Notes under the pieces: generated by a model
Databases searched by the model: none
The model's input: only the letters and a program-made list of their open reading frames with translations
What the model was told of the DNA's origin: nothing
In this document: positions 1 through 8,935 of the stretch, piece by piece
Layout: each line of letters opens with the position of its first letter
Position numbering within the stretch: position 1 is the first letter of the stretch
Made by a program: the position numbers and the translations under genes
DNA from: Stygiolobus azoricus
GTDB taxonomy: Archaea > Thermoproteota > Thermoprotei_A > Sulfolobales > Sulfolobaceae
Direction of reading: 5' to 3'
Assembly: GCF_009729035.1 (NCBI RefSeq)
Contig: NZ_CP045483.1
Span: 434,001-498,000 of the forward strand
Length of the DNA stretch: 64,000 nt

Positions 1-754
1 CAGAGAGAACCATTGCCCCGAATATCGGACCCATTCTGGGTAGACCTTTAACTTCAGTCACTGCCATTCCGGTAGCATATAGTCCAGGGGCTACCATGCC
101 CGTGTTTTCTACAGTTAGCTTTTCAGCTACCTCACTGTAGGCTGATTTCTCACCAGGTATAGAAATCCCTAACTCAGGAATCTTTCGTGAGGCCACAGAG
201 ATCACCTCTGCATCATGTCCGGTTGCATCAACTACAGCTTTTGCTGATATGAAAATCGGGTCTACGTGAAGGCCCGCCATTTGCGTGGCTGTCCATTCTA
301 CTGCAACTCCTGCAACCCTTAATGGGTTCTCCCTGAATATCACATCATCTACGGTAATTCCATGAATTATCTTTGCCCCGGCTGAAATTGCCGATGCTGC
401 TAATTTAGCCATAAACTCAGCAGTGTCTACTATGTATACCCCCTCTTCCGCCTTGATCAGCTTAATACCCATTTCTCTTAGTATCTCATCTGCAGGACTC
501 TCTATGACTATTTTATGGAATAACATCGCTCCTCCGCCTATACCTCCACCAAAACTCAATCTTCTCTCGAATACTACCGTCTTAAGACCAGCCTTAGCCA
601 AATAATAAGCTGCAGCCATTCCTGATGGTCCTGCTCCAACTATTACCACATCATTTTCTATAAGGTCTAACCAATCTTTCATAGTGTACTCGATTATGTA
701 TCTACTTATCTTGCTTTCCTCGACCGATTTGATCTGGATTGAATCAGATTGCAC
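1..754 (-). CDS. thi4: Thi4-type thiazole synthase, 3' end beyond the window
   Basis: This protein would make the ADP-thiazole precursor of thiamine from NAD and glycine in the cytoplasm. About 251 residues are visible. A Rossmann start ([10 protein letters not shown], near residue 36) is followed by the family motif [13 protein letters not shown] (near 67-79) and ATGHDAEV (near 186). No cysteine occurs in the visible part. Yeast-type Thi4 gives up its own cysteine sulfur, so a cysteine-free enzyme fits the archaeal kind that uses free sulfide. The reading frame opens after a TGA at 767-769, and the only usable start before the conserved region is GTG at 752-754. A tandem 12-base repeat lies just upstream. 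The C-terminal end is missing. Confidence 0.92.
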   Translation of the reverse strand, partial: MQSDSIQIKSVEESKISRYIIEYTMKDWLDLIENDVVIVGAGPSGMAAAYYLAKAGLKTVVFERRLSFGGGIGGGAMLFHKIVIESPADEILREMGIKLIKAEEGVYIVDTAEFMAKLAASAISAGAKIIHGITVDDVIFRENPLRVAGVAVEWTATQMAGLHVDPIFISAKAVVDATGHDAEVISVASRKIPELGISIPGEKSAYSEVAEKLTVENTGMVAPGLYATGMAVTEVKGLPRMGPIFGAMVLS

Positions 755-770
755 TGTTTCCCACTCTCAC

Positions 771-794
771 TTAATCTACTTATTAATCTACTTA
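771..794 (-). promoter_or_regulatory. Tandem 12-bp direct repeat in the thi4 promoter
   Basis: The 12-mer TTAATCTACTTA occurs twice with no gap, at 771-782 and 783-794. It lies 17-40 bases upstream of the thi4 GTG start and overlaps a TATA-like TATTTAAG on the minus strand (about 791-799). This is a good position for a repressor operator. ThiR, encoded at 24503-25435, is the obvious candidate, but I did not find the same motif upstream of thiR, so the link is inference. Confidence 0.45.
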
Positions 795-847
795 AATACT
801 ATTATTATAACAAACTTATTTAATATAGTCTTTCAGGAGATTAAATT

Positions 848-1054
848 ATGCCAATGCAATTAGACGTTCATACTAACGCATTGAGGTGCAGTTGGTGCGG
901 TAAGTTCATTCACGGAGAACCAATAACCGTAAAGACTTGCTGTAATAATAAACCTTGGGTGTTTTGTAGCAAACAATGTTATAACATATGGGTGAGGGAA
1001 TGGCTAAAGAGGCAAGAACAGAGGACTGGAGAAAGAAGAAAAACCTTATTATAA
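848..1054 (+). CDS. Small TRASH-like zinc-binding protein
   Basis: A 68-residue protein with CSWCG (near residues 15-19), a CC pair (near 31-32) and FCSKQC (near 40-45). This spacing is typical of a treble-clef, TRASH-like zinc site. A basic helical tail follows, rich in W, R and K. The start is ATG after an AGGAGA ribosome-binding site. Its 3' 67 bases overlap ubiX in another frame, so the two are probably translated together. A metal-sensing or nucleic-acid role is possible, but nothing in the sequence decides it. Confidence 0.75.
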   Translation: MPMQLDVHTNALRCSWCGKFIHGEPITVKTCCNNKPWVFCSKQCYNIWVREWLKRQEQRTGERRKTLL

Positions 1055-1644
1055 CAGGTATTTCAGGAGCTAGTGGTACAATATACGCTATCCGCTTTCT
1101 AAAAGTCATTAAAGAGATGGGGTTTGACTCAGAGGTGATCGTCACAAAAGGTGCTGTAAAGGTCGCTGAGAAGGAGTGCGGTATTGATCTTATGTCAGAG
1201 ATCGAGAAATTTTCATTCTCAGTTTATTTGGAAGACCAGATTGAGGCTCCGCCATCCAGTTCAAGTCATACGGTTAACGCTATTGGGATGGCAATAATCC
1301 CGTGCAGTATAAGGACTTTAGCCGAGATCGCTTCCGGTATTGCCTCAAACCTTTTAGTTAGGGCTGCCTTAAACTTCCTCAGAACCAGAGGTAGGTTAGT
1401 TCTATTGGTGAGGGAAACACCACTAGGGGTAATCGAGCTTGAAAATGCTCTTAAAGTAGCTCAAGCCGGTGGTATTATTTTACCGGCTTCACCGGGTTTT
1501 TACCATCATCCTAAAAATATTCAAGATGTAATTGACTTTGTAGTAGGGAAAGTTCTCGATATGTTAGGGATAGAGAACGAGTTGTACACTCATTGGGATG
1601 AAGAGTCTATAACAAGTCAAGGTCTCTGCGACCATACTTCTTAG
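988..1644 (+). CDS. ubiX: Flavin prenyltransferase UbiX
   Basis: UbiX joins a dimethylallyl group to FMN to make the prenyl-FMN cofactor of UbiD-type decarboxylases. The Rossmann start ITGISGASG lies near residues 22-30, followed by the SSSSHTV phosphate-binding stretch (near 91) and RETPLGVIELEN (near 142-153), the family signature. The 218 residues slightly exceed the usual 190-200 because of a basic N-terminal extension overlapping the zinc-protein gene. A second in-frame ATG at 1000 is an alternative start. No ubiD lies in this window, so its partner must be elsewhere. Confidence 0.92.
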   Translation: MGEGMAKEARTEDWRKKKNLIITGISGASGTIYAIRFLKVIKEMGFDSEVIVTKGAVKVAEKECGIDLMSEIEKFSFSVYLEDQIEAPPSSSSHTVNAIGMAIIPCSIRTLAEIASGIASNLLVRAALNFLRTRGRLVLLVRETPLGVIELENALKVAQAGGIILPASPGFYHHPKNIQDVIDFVVGKVLDMLGIENELYTHWDEESITSQGLCDHTS

Positions 1645-2008
1645 ATAGAAGCTCTTTCACTTTATTGTCGTACTCATCTCTTTTCAACTCTTTCTCCATA
1701 TCTTCAGTATCCCCGTTCTTCTTGTTAACCGCAAATGCACACTTGTTCCCAGGTAGTAAAGCCCTCTTCTCACAATATGCATACTGACATTCTCCAGTGA
1801 TACATACATCCCCTACCCACATACAGTAGCCTATTTTTTGAGGTGTTCCTTTTATGTACTTCTTCTGTATGTTCAGAGCCTTTTTATTACACCTGAAGAA
1901 GGGGCATAAGTAATTACATTTATCGCCTAGTGGCATCGGTTTAGGTTCGTCGAGATTAAAGTCTTGTTTGCCACGTCTTAGTTCCCTTCCGCTCAAACCG
2001 TGAATCAC
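1607..2008 (-). CDS. Cysteine-rich protein of unknown function
   Basis: A 133-residue protein I cannot assign. It has eight cysteines between residues 31 and 90 (31, 35, 40, 62, 69, 74, 79 and 90), enough for an Fe-S cluster or two zinc sites. The C-terminal third is charged, with many K, E and D residues. It converges on ubiX and overlaps its 3' end by 38 bases. The dense cysteine pattern argues that the frame is truly coding rather than a shadow of ubiX. Confidence 0.7.
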   Translation of the reverse strand: MIHGLSGRELRRGKQDFNLDEPKPMPLGDKCNYLCPFFRCNKKALNIQKKYIKGTPQKIGYCMWVGDVCITGECQYAYCEKRALLPGNKCAFAVNKKNGDTEDMEKELKRDEYDNKVKELLSKKYGRRDLDLL

Positions 2009-2041
2009 CCAATTTTCTAACGGTAGGTATTTAAATTAGAA

Positions 2042-2602
2042 TTAGATTTTCAGCCATTTAAATATTATGTACCTAATATTCCTCGTGACGGGATTTACAA
2101 TACCCAGTATAAGTTCTTTCCTAGTGCTGTGAGATACCCTACCGAAGCCTAAAATCTCGTTCGGTGAGATCTCCTCGTCTTCCCTGAGGGCTATGATTAA
2201 GTAAGGAGCATGTTCGATCCCCGGTGCTATATTATAAACTGCGAAGTCCGCCCCATACTTTATACCTGATCTAACCACGTAATTTTTGTTCCTCAGATCC
2301 TCATAAACGGTGTAAAGAATATTAAACCGAGGTAGTAAAGTAGTTCCCAAATTGTATAATTCGTCGTAAGTAAAGTTCTTTTCGGCACCGTCAACGTTTG
2401 TGTAAACGCTTATTAAACCCTTCTTTAGAAGATAGGTAGCTTCTATTATTGACAGAATCAAGGGGCTTTTTATATCTTCAGGGCTTTTAGGCTTAGAGAT
2501 ATCTAACGGTTTGCCGTAATAACCTATCCTATAAACTTCTCTAGCTTCTTCTACATTCTCAATAATGACTTTATCCTTCACTAGCTTTCCTTTGGGTGCC
2601 AT
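2042..2602 (-). CDS. endA: tRNA-splicing endonuclease, catalytic subunit EndA
   Basis: EndA cuts bulge-helix-bulge introns out of archaeal pre-tRNA and pre-rRNA. The C-terminal nuclease domain carries the family motif SGIKYGADFAVY, with the likely catalytic Tyr123, then His131 in EHAPYLI and Lys162 in STRKELI, the Tyr-His-Lys triad. At 186 residues it matches the single-domain crenarchaeal subunit, which works with a second structural subunit encoded elsewhere. Three intron-containing tRNA genes in this window (two Glu, one Arg) are presumed substrates. The gene lies 4 bases beyond the DUF47 gene, so they are probably cotranscribed. Confidence 0.95.
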   Translation of the reverse strand: MAPKGKLVKDKVIIENVEEAREVYRIGYYGKPLDISKPKSPEDIKSPLILSIIEATYLLKKGLISVYTNVDGAEKNFTYDELYNLGTTLLPRFNILYTVYEDLRNKNYVVRSGIKYGADFAVYNIAPGIEHAPYLIIALREDEEISPNEILGFGRVSHSTRKELILGIVNPVTRNIRYIIFKWLKI

Positions 2603-2606
2603 ATTT

Positions 2607-3239
2607 TTACTCCCTTAAAAAGCTTAAATACATTATATCATTAGCTGCATCCCTGAGCAAGTCCGCACAATCTTCCAGTCTGTCTGCAACGTCCTTACTT
2701 AACATTAGGAATGCCATATCACCGTTTTGTTTTTCAAATAGTTTCAGCTCAAAATTCCTATAAAGGTCATCGATCTCTTCCTCTATTTTTATTACATTCC
2801 TAGCCTTTTCCGAGGACTTCTTAGCATTAACAGATAGTAATCTAACGGACTCTATAAGGTTCGTAGTAGCTGCGATTAGTTTTTCAACCATCGATATTGA
2901 CAAGCTCAATAAGATATGGTCTTGGCTTTTTACTCTGCTGATTAGCACACTGAATCTGTATGATGCTGCACCTATATTTTGTGAGACTTTTTCGAGTTGC
3001 ATTATTATATCTAAATATAAATTACTGTAAAGCAAACCCTCGCTTACTCTAAGGACATACTCTCCTATTTTATATCTCAAATCCTCTACTGAAGACTTTA
3101 TACCGTCTATCTTAGAATAGGCTTGCATGTGGTTCACGTTACTTTCTGTAAATTGTTGGTATAGTATCCTAAGTTGGTCTAATATCGAGTTAGTCATGCT
3201 TTGTATTTGTTCTTCAATGTTAAGTTCAGGAACACCCAT
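2607..3239 (-). CDS. DUF47/PhoU-like coiled-coil protein
   Basis: A 210-residue, almost wholly helical protein. The C-terminal stretch around residues 150-205 (EEEIDDLYRNFE, then VADRLEDCADLLRDAANDI) matches the DUF47 family, which is related to PhoU and often accompanies phosphate transporters. No transporter gene lies beside it here. It sits between endA and two small unknown genes on the same strand. A PhoU-like fold is well supported, but the partner and function are unknown. Confidence 0.8.
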   Translation of the reverse strand: MGVPELNIEEQIQSMTNSILDQLRILYQQFTESNVNHMQAYSKIDGIKSSVEDLRYKIGEYVLRVSEGLLYSNLYLDIIMQLEKVSQNIGAASYRFSVLISRVKSQDHILLSLSISMVEKLIAATTNLIESVRLLSVNAKKSSEKARNVIKIEEEIDDLYRNFELKLFEKQNGDMAFLMLSKDVADRLEDCADLLRDAANDIMYLSFLRE

Positions 3240-3264
3240 TGCTATGATAGAGGTGTTGTCATGG

Positions 3265-3663
3265 TTAATAAACGAATTTCAAAATTAATGAACGTATTTT
3301 AGTAACAATTTCTAGGTCTTTATTTATTTCTTCCGATAGACTCGAATCTTTTTCTTTAGCTTTTATTAAAGCTTTTTCATCATCATTAAGTCCGACCATA
3401 TAGAAATAATTTAGAAGCCCTAGCGCTTCCTCCTTCATTTTGTTGTCCGTTACGTTATTCACATGATTAACTATAACCTGGATCCCGTTAAACAGTTGCC
3501 TCCTGTTTCTTCTCAGCTTTCTTAATAATTTGTCTAATTTTTCTTGTTCGATTTCTGGGAACGTTAAGTAATTCTCAAGTTCCTCTAAGGTGAGGTGATA
3601 CTCCTCTACTACTTGTTCGAAATGAAGCAAAACCCTACCTATCTCGATTTCGCTCTCATTCAT
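3265..3663 (-). CDS. Small helical protein of unknown function
   Basis: A 132-residue, charged, helix-rich protein, with a basic segment near residues 45-56 (LLRKLRRNRRQL) and no cysteines or membrane segments. I do not recognise the family. It overlaps the upstream 3660-4025 gene by 4 bases and is followed 25 bases later by the DUF47 gene, so it belongs to the glyS-to-endA transcription unit. Helical content and position suggest a possible partner of the DUF47 protein; this is inference. Confidence 0.7.
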   Translation of the reverse strand: MNESEIEIGRVLLHFEQVVEEYHLTLEELENYLTFPEIEQEKLDKLLRKLRRNRRQLFNGIQVIVNHVNNVTDNKMKEEALGLLNYFYMVGLNDDEKALIKAKEKDSSLSEEINKDLEIVTKIRSLILKFVY

Positions 3664-4025
3664 TGAACCGCCCTAACGCTCACCGTACTATTATCTTCTA
3701 AGCCTAATTTCAGCATATCTTCTGCGTTACCCCAGATCTCGTTTTCAGGTAATCCATCCTGAATGATAACCTTAAACTTACTCCTTTTGCCCTTTACTGA
3801 AACCTCGGCCTCGTCCTTAATATTCAGCTCTTTAGCCAGTTTTGCAGACATCAATATTAATCCTTGGTCTATATCAGCTCTCTTCTTCATTTTAACTCTC
3901 TTTTCTTTAATCTGTTTAGTATTTTTCTTTAGGGCTGACGCAGGAGGTATAATACTAACTAATGACTTTACGTCTACCTTTTTCTCTTCCTCTTGTTCAG
4001 CCTTATCTGATTGCTCCTTACTCAT
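3660..4025 (-). CDS. Conserved-looking small protein with basic linker and C-terminal beta domain
   Basis: About 121 residues from the chosen ATG at 4025. The first half is charged and disordered-looking with a basic stretch ([10 protein letters not shown] near 44-53). The second half reads as a small beta-barrel-like domain ([15 protein letters not shown], then [14 protein letters not shown]), somewhat like the double-psi or AbrB-type folds seen in Cdc48 N-domains. No family is assigned. The start overlaps the glyS stop by 8 bases; an ATG 9 bases further upstream (4034) is an alternative. Translation is probably coupled to glyS. Confidence 0.7.
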   Translation of the reverse strand: MSKEQSDKAEQEEEKKVDVKSLVSIIPPASALKKNTKQIKEKRVKMKKRADIDQGLILMSAKLAKELNIKDEAEVSVKGKRSKFKVIIQDGLPENEIWGNAEDMLKLGLEDNSTVSVRAVQ

Positions 4026-5745
4026 TATTATCAACTACTCTTCCTAACTTATTAAACTCTTCACCTTTGAACAGTTTTTCTATTACCTCATCAAGCCTTT
4101 CAATCTCCACTCTTATTTGATTCCATGTGTCTCTATCTCTGATAGTTACCGTATTATCCGAAAGTGTAGTAGGGTCTACAGTAATAGAGTAAGGTACTCC
4201 GATCTCATCCACCCTAGCATACCTTTTCCCTATACTCCCTACATCGTCGTAGATAACATCATACTTTTCTTGTAAATGATTATAGATCTCTTTAGCCTTC
4301 TTAATTAACTCGTCCCTTTCAAGTAGTGGGAACACGGCGAGATCATATGGGGCAAGTTGCTTTGGTAACGACAAGACTATCCTACCATCCTTCTCCTTAT
4401 ACGCGTTAAGTACTGCTAAGTACAAACACCTCTCGACTCCGAAAGACGGTTCCACTACGTGTGGAATAAAGTGGGTTCCAGTAACTTTTTCCTCTCTCTC
4501 AAGAACCTTAACGTATTTCGATATCTCCTTGTCACTAACTTTCACCCCTTTATTAATCATTTCCTCGACTTCCTCCGGTGACTTACCGTTTATGAACTGC
4601 ATAAAAGTCTTCACGAACTCCTTACCTTCCTTGTTAAGTTCATCCCTATTAATTATCACAGTCTTCTTCTTTACTATTTTTGGTGTATCATATTTTTTGA
4701 ACACAGTCAAGTCCTGTCCGCTAAACTTCATATGCCTCGATAAGTCGTAATCAGACCTATATGCATGCCCCGAAATCTCTACCTTATCTTCCCCTATTAC
4801 AACTATCTGATCGAAGGTCTGCTTCGAGTAGTGAGCCCTCTCGTGCGGTAGTTTCTCTTCGAAATATGTAGAAGACTGGGGTATACCGAGGGTAGAGACG
4901 AACTTAGTGGCGACTCCCATCCAATACGCCATCCACGGGTTTAATATTACCTTCTCATCTACAGCCTCACGAAGTTTATATTGCACGGGCTTCTCCCCTT
5001 TAACCTTTTCCTCTCCCCTGAGAATATTGATTGTGAGATCCCCTACCTTGTCTAGGGGGACTTCGCCCGGGGACTCGGGATCGAAGAAGAACTCAACTTC
5101 CATTATGGTAAATTCCCTCATTCTAATCAGACCTTGTCTGGGTGAGATCTCATTCCTCCCTACCCTACCTACTTGTGCAATCCCCAAGGGAAGCCTCTGC
5201 CTAAAGGACTCATAAACCCTCTTAAAGGAGGTGAACATACCTTGTGCCGTCTCAGGTCTTATAAACCCCTTATTTCCGGTGTAAGGTCCTATGTTAGTTT
5301 CGAATAAGAGGTTAAACAGCCTAACCTCACCTAAATCTCCACCGCACTTAGGGCACTTTATCCCTTTCTCCCTGATTATATTGTCCAGTTCCGACGGCTT
5401 TAACCCCTCTACATTCACCTTAGCTATCTCCTCTATTAGGTGATCGGCTCTGTAAACGTTATGGCATTTAGTACACTCAACAATAGGGTCGGTAAAGTTT
5501 TCCACATGACCGCTCGCCTCTAACACTTTATAAGGAGTCACTAAGGGAGTCTCTATCTCGACTACGAATTCGGCGTTATCTTTTATAAAATACTTTCTCC
5601 ACAACTCTACTATCCTGTTTTTAATTCTAATACCTATTGGACCAATGTCATAAAGACCGGCCACTCCTCCGTAGATCTCGTAAGAAGACCAAAATATCCC
5701 CCTTCTCCTAGCCAGTTCCATTACCTTAGTTTGTAGATCACTCAT
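4018..5745 (-). CDS. glyS: Glycyl-tRNA synthetase
   Basis: A class II enzyme of the archaeal/eukaryotic alpha2 type, 575 residues, that charges tRNA-Gly. Motif 2 is FIRPETAQG (near 161-169) and motif 3 is around [11 protein letters not shown] (near 440). Two zinc-type pairs, CTKC (91-94) and CPKC (131-134), form the inserted zinc-binding module. The C-terminal anticodon-binding domain holds [10 protein letters not shown]. The ATG start at 5745 lies 39 bases from the divergent agmatinase gene, so the two share a very short promoter region. The downstream unknown genes follow with overlaps. Confidence 0.97.
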   Translation of the reverse strand: MSDLQTKVMELARRRGIFWSSYEIYGGVAGLYDIGPIGIRIKNRIVELWRKYFIKDNAEFVVEIETPLVTPYKVLEASGHVENFTDPIVECTKCHNVYRADHLIEEIAKVNVEGLKPSELDNIIREKGIKCPKCGGDLGEVRLFNLLFETNIGPYTGNKGFIRPETAQGMFTSFKRVYESFRQRLPLGIAQVGRVGRNEISPRQGLIRMREFTIMEVEFFFDPESPGEVPLDKVGDLTINILRGEEKVKGEKPVQYKLREAVDEKVILNPWMAYWMGVATKFVSTLGIPQSSTYFEEKLPHERAHYSKQTFDQIVVIGEDKVEISGHAYRSDYDLSRHMKFSGQDLTVFKKYDTPKIVKKKTVIINRDELNKEGKEFVKTFMQFINGKSPEEVEEMINKGVKVSDKEISKYVKVLEREEKVTGTHFIPHVVEPSFGVERCLYLAVLNAYKEKDGRIVLSLPKQLAPYDLAVFPLLERDELIKKAKEIYNHLQEKYDVIYDDVGSIGKRYARVDEIGVPYSITVDPTTLSDNTVTIRDRDTWNQIRVEIERLDEVIEKLFKGEEFNKLGRVVDNNE

Positions 5746-5784
5746 ACGAGATAAGCATATAAACGGGATAAAAAACTTCTACTC

Positions 5785-6675
5785 ATGGCTGACAGCAGAC
5801 TATTGTTCCTCAACGAGAACAGCAGAACCTTTGCGGGGTTTAACAGACCCGCATCTCCCTTTGTGATCGTAGGCCTTCCTATGGACACCACCAGTAGCTT
5901 TCGACCCGGTTCTAGGTTTGCACCATCAGTGATAAGAGACACAGCACAGTACATAGAATTCTACTCCATAAGGAGCGGAGTCGACATGGGGGAGATAGGG
6001 TTTAACGACGTAGGGGATGTGGTACTTCACCCCTCAAATAATGAAGAGAACGTGAGGAGAATAAGTGAAGTAGTCTCCTACTTTGCCGAAAAAGGGAAAG
6101 TAGTCGTAGGTATAGGAGGAGAGCACACCGTAACAATAGGTACTACTAGGGGGATAAGACCCGATTGCTTGGTAAGTGTTGACGCTCACTTAGACTTAAG
6201 GGACGACTACATGGGATATAAGTACGACCACGCATGTGTGATGCGGAGGATCTCCGAGTACGGGGTGAAAATAATAGAGATAGGGACTAGGGCTGTGTCA
6301 AGGGAAGAGATCGAATACGCTAACGAAAAGGGAATAAGTTACTTCACACCTAAGCAAGTAAGGCTGTTAGGAGTTAGAGAAGTTGCACAAAAAATAATAA
6401 CGGCTCTCAAGGAGTGTAATAAAGTGTATATTACGTATGATATGGACGGGATCGATCCATCCTACGCCCCGGGAGTCGCTACACCAGAGCCCGAAGGATT
6501 AGACCCTACCACAGTGTTAGACATAATGTCCTTAATAATCGATAAGAGAGTCATAGGCTTTGACGTTGTAGAGGTATCGCCTCCTTTTGACCCCTCAGGA
6601 GTTACTTCAGTATTAGCAGCTAAGATTATTCTAGAAACGGCATCAATGGTGTGGAAAGCTAGACAACAATCTTAA
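5785..6675 (+). CDS. speB: Agmatinase-family ureohydrolase
   Basis: This protein probably hydrolyses agmatine to putrescine and urea in the route to spermidine-type polyamines, which thermophilic archaea need. The binuclear manganese ligands are all present: GGEH (111-114), DAHLD (133-137) and DMDGIDP (219-225). The length of 296 residues is normal. Arginase or formiminoglutamase activity cannot be excluded by reading alone. A TATA-like CATATAAAC about 26 bases before the ATG suggests a leaderless mRNA, divergent from glyS. The following 900 bases hold no intact gene. Confidence 0.9.
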   Translation: MADSRLLFLNENSRTFAGFNRPASPFVIVGLPMDTTSSFRPGSRFAPSVIRDTAQYIEFYSIRSGVDMGEIGFNDVGDVVLHPSNNEENVRRISEVVSYFAEKGKVVVGIGGEHTVTIGTTRGIRPDCLVSVDAHLDLRDDYMGYKYDHACVMRRISEYGVKIIEIGTRAVSREEIEYANEKGISYFTPKQVRLLGVREVAQKIITALKECNKVYITYDMDGIDPSYAPGVATPEPEGLDPTTVLDIMSLIIDKRVIGFDVVEVSPPFDPSGVTSVLAAKIILETASMVWKARQQS

Positions 6676-7471
6676 TTTGGAGACATTTTATTTTATTTAC
6701 GTTAATACTGTGTTATGATTAACTAACCTATGTATTTATGTCTAGAATCTAAAGGTAAGAATGTCTCTTTCCGAGACTTCGATGTTTATTCTACGGCAAT
6801 TATGTTGGTTTATATTAACAACAACATCACGACATCTTGTACTTACATTAAGGGGAGTCTTACAATTTATCTAACGCATGAAGAGAAACTGGGACCCTGA
6901 GGGTTACTGCTTCTCCTCTTACTCGACAATTTTTCTAAAATTAAAAGTTATGAAAATCTAATTTAGGCTTATTATGACTTTAATCCAGTCCGTAAACGTC
7001 TTTATGAGACCCAATCCCCCAAATGAAAACTACACAGTTTTTGAGTCCACGCTGGAAAGTATTCTTATACCACCCGTAACCTCGATGGAAAACAAGAATT
7101 TCTGTATGCATCTTTTCCTAATTTCACCCTAGAGTGTTTAGACGGATTTTCTTTTAACAATTTTAGTTTGCCAACAATTATCATTAAATATTTTAAATTA
7201 ACGAATTTTCTGGTAATAGATCTAGCTAAATCTATGGCTTTTTTAACTTTCCTTATCATGAGCTTTATTTCTTAAATCTCAAAAACTACAATAAAAGATA
7301 TAGAAGATCAATATCAAAACTTTTCTCTTTTTATATATTATCTTAGTTACATTGCTATAAACAGCATTAGTATCCAGGATTACGATTAAACCGTTTGCCA
7401 TTGGGTCATCATAGGAGAAGTGAGTTAATACAAACCTCCCTACATCCCGTTCCTCTTTATAAACGATAGTA
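6676..7471. other. Gene-poor decayed region after the agmatinase gene
   Basis: No intact gene is supported here. A 64-codon frame on the minus strand (7065-7259) has a basic product that I do not recognise. A second open minus-strand stretch (about 7290-7471) reads like protein (ERDVGRFVLTHFSYDD, then LIVILDTNAVYS) but has no start matching its length, so it is probably a gene remnant. The rest is AT-rich with many stops in all frames. Confidence 0.5.
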
Positions 7472-7495
7472 AGCCCTTTAGGGCGGGAGGAAGCT
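7472..7495. repeat. Orphan IS200/IS605-like end hairpin
   Basis: The segment contains GCCCTTTAGGGCGGGAGGAAG. The GCCCT/AGGGC stem followed by GGGAGGAAG resembles the conserved right-end and guide-RNA (omega-RNA) region of archaeal tnpB elements. No transposase gene is attached to it here. It may be the remnant of a lost element or a non-autonomous derivative. The call rests on pattern memory, not on an alignment. Confidence 0.4.
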
Positions 7496-7606
7496 AGATT
7501 GAATTTTTGTTCATTGGTATAATGTTAGTTCCCAGTATATGTTTAAGATGGTTTCCGACCTCAGCAATAACCTCTCATCTAACCTTTCAATTTTAGGGAA
7601 AATTAA

Positions 7607-7697
<91 letters not shown>

Positions 7698-7720
7698 ATT
7701 TATATACTACTCCCTAGCTG

Positions 7721-7734
7721 TTTATAAGATTTAC
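7721..7734 (-). promoter_or_regulatory. BRE/TATA promoter of tRNA-Glu(TTC)
   Basis: On the minus strand, ACGTAAATCTTATAA lies about 27 bases before the first tRNA base. The same ACGTAAATCTT core sits at the same distance before the second tRNA-Glu gene, which supports its role as BRE plus TATA box. Confidence 0.65.
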
Positions 7735-7737
7735 GTA

Positions 7738-8045
7738 ATTCCTTATACGCATTCATCTTAAAAGTTAATTCAAAAGCAATCAATATGTATCTTCGCCTAT
7801 ACATACTACATAGAGAAAAATTCTATATTACGAAAACAATTATCGAAACTTGGCGTTTTCTCTACCCTTAGTCTATATAGAGAAAAGTGTAGTACAACTG
7901 TAAAGCTCGACTCTCTCCTTTAACTATTAATTTTGAGCGTTGGTGAGGGACTTCCACCAATTAGACTAAAAAACACCCGGAGTTTTCCGTTTTTACCCTT
8001 TTGATAAATTAGAGAAAATTATAGAAGAAATTATGAAAAATTTAA
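7738..8045. other. AT-rich non-coding stretch
   Basis: No frame with protein-like composition is seen. It holds two copies of a TATAGAGAAAA-like motif (around 7810 and 7878) and a small hairpin TTGGTG/CACCAA (about 7941-7961). Neither can be assigned a function. Confidence 0.35.
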
Positions 8046-8373
8046 CTAGTCGTTATTAGCCTTACGCTCTGCTACATAAAGTATTTTACCATCAACTTTG
8101 AGTATTCCAGTTCTATCGAATTCGGCTAAGGCGTCTAAATACTTCTTATAAGTTTTTATAACGAATTCAGCCCTCATATACAAGTCTTTTCCGGTTTCTG
8201 AGGTCTGCTCAGTCATTTTTTCCAGATTATATATTTTATTCCTCATATTATAATGTTTACCCGCTCTTCCCAATAATTTCATAAATCAACTTTAAGTGCT
8301 GTGTTACCTCCTTACCCTTATCAGTTAGGAAAATTAGTCTCTTACCTCTGGACGGTTTTTCTCTTTTCCTCCT
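8046..8373 (-). pseudogene. Broken winged-helix regulator gene
   Basis: Two overlapping minus-strand frames together read as the C-terminal half of a winged-helix transcription regulator. The first (8270-8373) encodes RRKREKPSRGKRLIFLTDKG, the wing and LTDKG motif typical of MarR/PadR-like proteins, then stops at IIGKSG. The second (8046-8282) has an ATG and 78 codons with a helical tail. A frameshift near 8265-8275 separates them. The N-terminal half is missing, and the break abuts the TnpB remnant, so insertion of that element may have cut the gene. The 78-codon frame could still be expressed. Confidence 0.5.
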
Positions 8374-8390
8374 TCACTAACCGTTTGTTC

Positions 8391-8612
8391 CTAGATGGTT
8401 ATCCTGAATATTTTAGAGCTGTTTTGGGTCGCCTCTAGGGGCTTCCACCTCGTCCACAATCCTCTGGGCAGGGTTATGGGGTCATGGGTGGCTGTCGAGC
8501 CCAACGGCACGGGACTCACACCTCCGTTTACGGGGCTTGGAACATTGCCCCCATCACCCCGTAGGCGTAGATTCCACACAGCAGCAACATCCCTATGCCA
8601 CTTCTCCTTTCC
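8391..8612 (-). mobile_element. C-terminal remnant of a TnpB/OrfB (IS200/IS605 or IS1341 type)
   Basis: The minus strand encodes KWHRDVAAVWNLRLRG, matching the end of the TnpB RuvC domain (usual form DRDVNAAxN), followed by the proline- and glycine-rich C-terminal tail. The frame is closed by TAG at 8613-8615 and ends with TAG at 8391-8393. The catalytic N-terminal parts and the zinc finger are gone, so it cannot be active. Its G+C content is clearly higher than its surroundings. The string ATTGCCCCCATC occurs twice (about 8543 and 8624), possible scars of a deletion. Confidence 0.65.
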
Positions 8613-8718
8613 CTAACCCTTGGGGGCATTGCCCCCATCGGGTTAATAAACCTCTTTAGTTTTTCATCATCCTCTTCACGAAATTAATTTCAATGAATAT
8701 AAAAAGATTTTTATTATT

Positions 8719-8935
8719 ATGAAAAAGGATTCAGCTCATCTTAAGGAGCTTATCTACGCTCTTAGTTATACCATTAGGAGGAACCTCTGTTTCGAAACTT
8801 TTTATTTCCTCCTCTAACTCCCTTATCAAAAGAGGGAAATTTACCAAAACTATAACTTATACAAAACTTTCCGATAAAGATAGAAAATTGGTAGAAAATA
8901 AACTGAATTTGAAAAGATTAATAATAACTTTTTAA
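8719..8935 (+). pseudogene. Small gene with a one-base frameshift
   Basis: An ATG at 8719, about 20 bases after a TATA-like AATATAAAAAG, opens 32 codons (MKKDSAHLKELIYALSYTIR and on) to TAA at 8815. The +1 frame then continues without stops to TAA at 8933-8935 (RGKFTKTITYTKLSDKDRKL and on). Together they would encode about 72 residues of basic, helical protein. I do not recognise the family. The shift falls in a CTCCTC-type repeat near 8807-8815. It could be a decayed gene or a sequence error. Confidence 0.35.

Noticed and set aside
8395-8616. A 73-codon plus-strand frame
   Set aside because: It is the antisense shadow of the TnpB remnant, whose minus-strand frame carries the recognisable RuvC-end motif.
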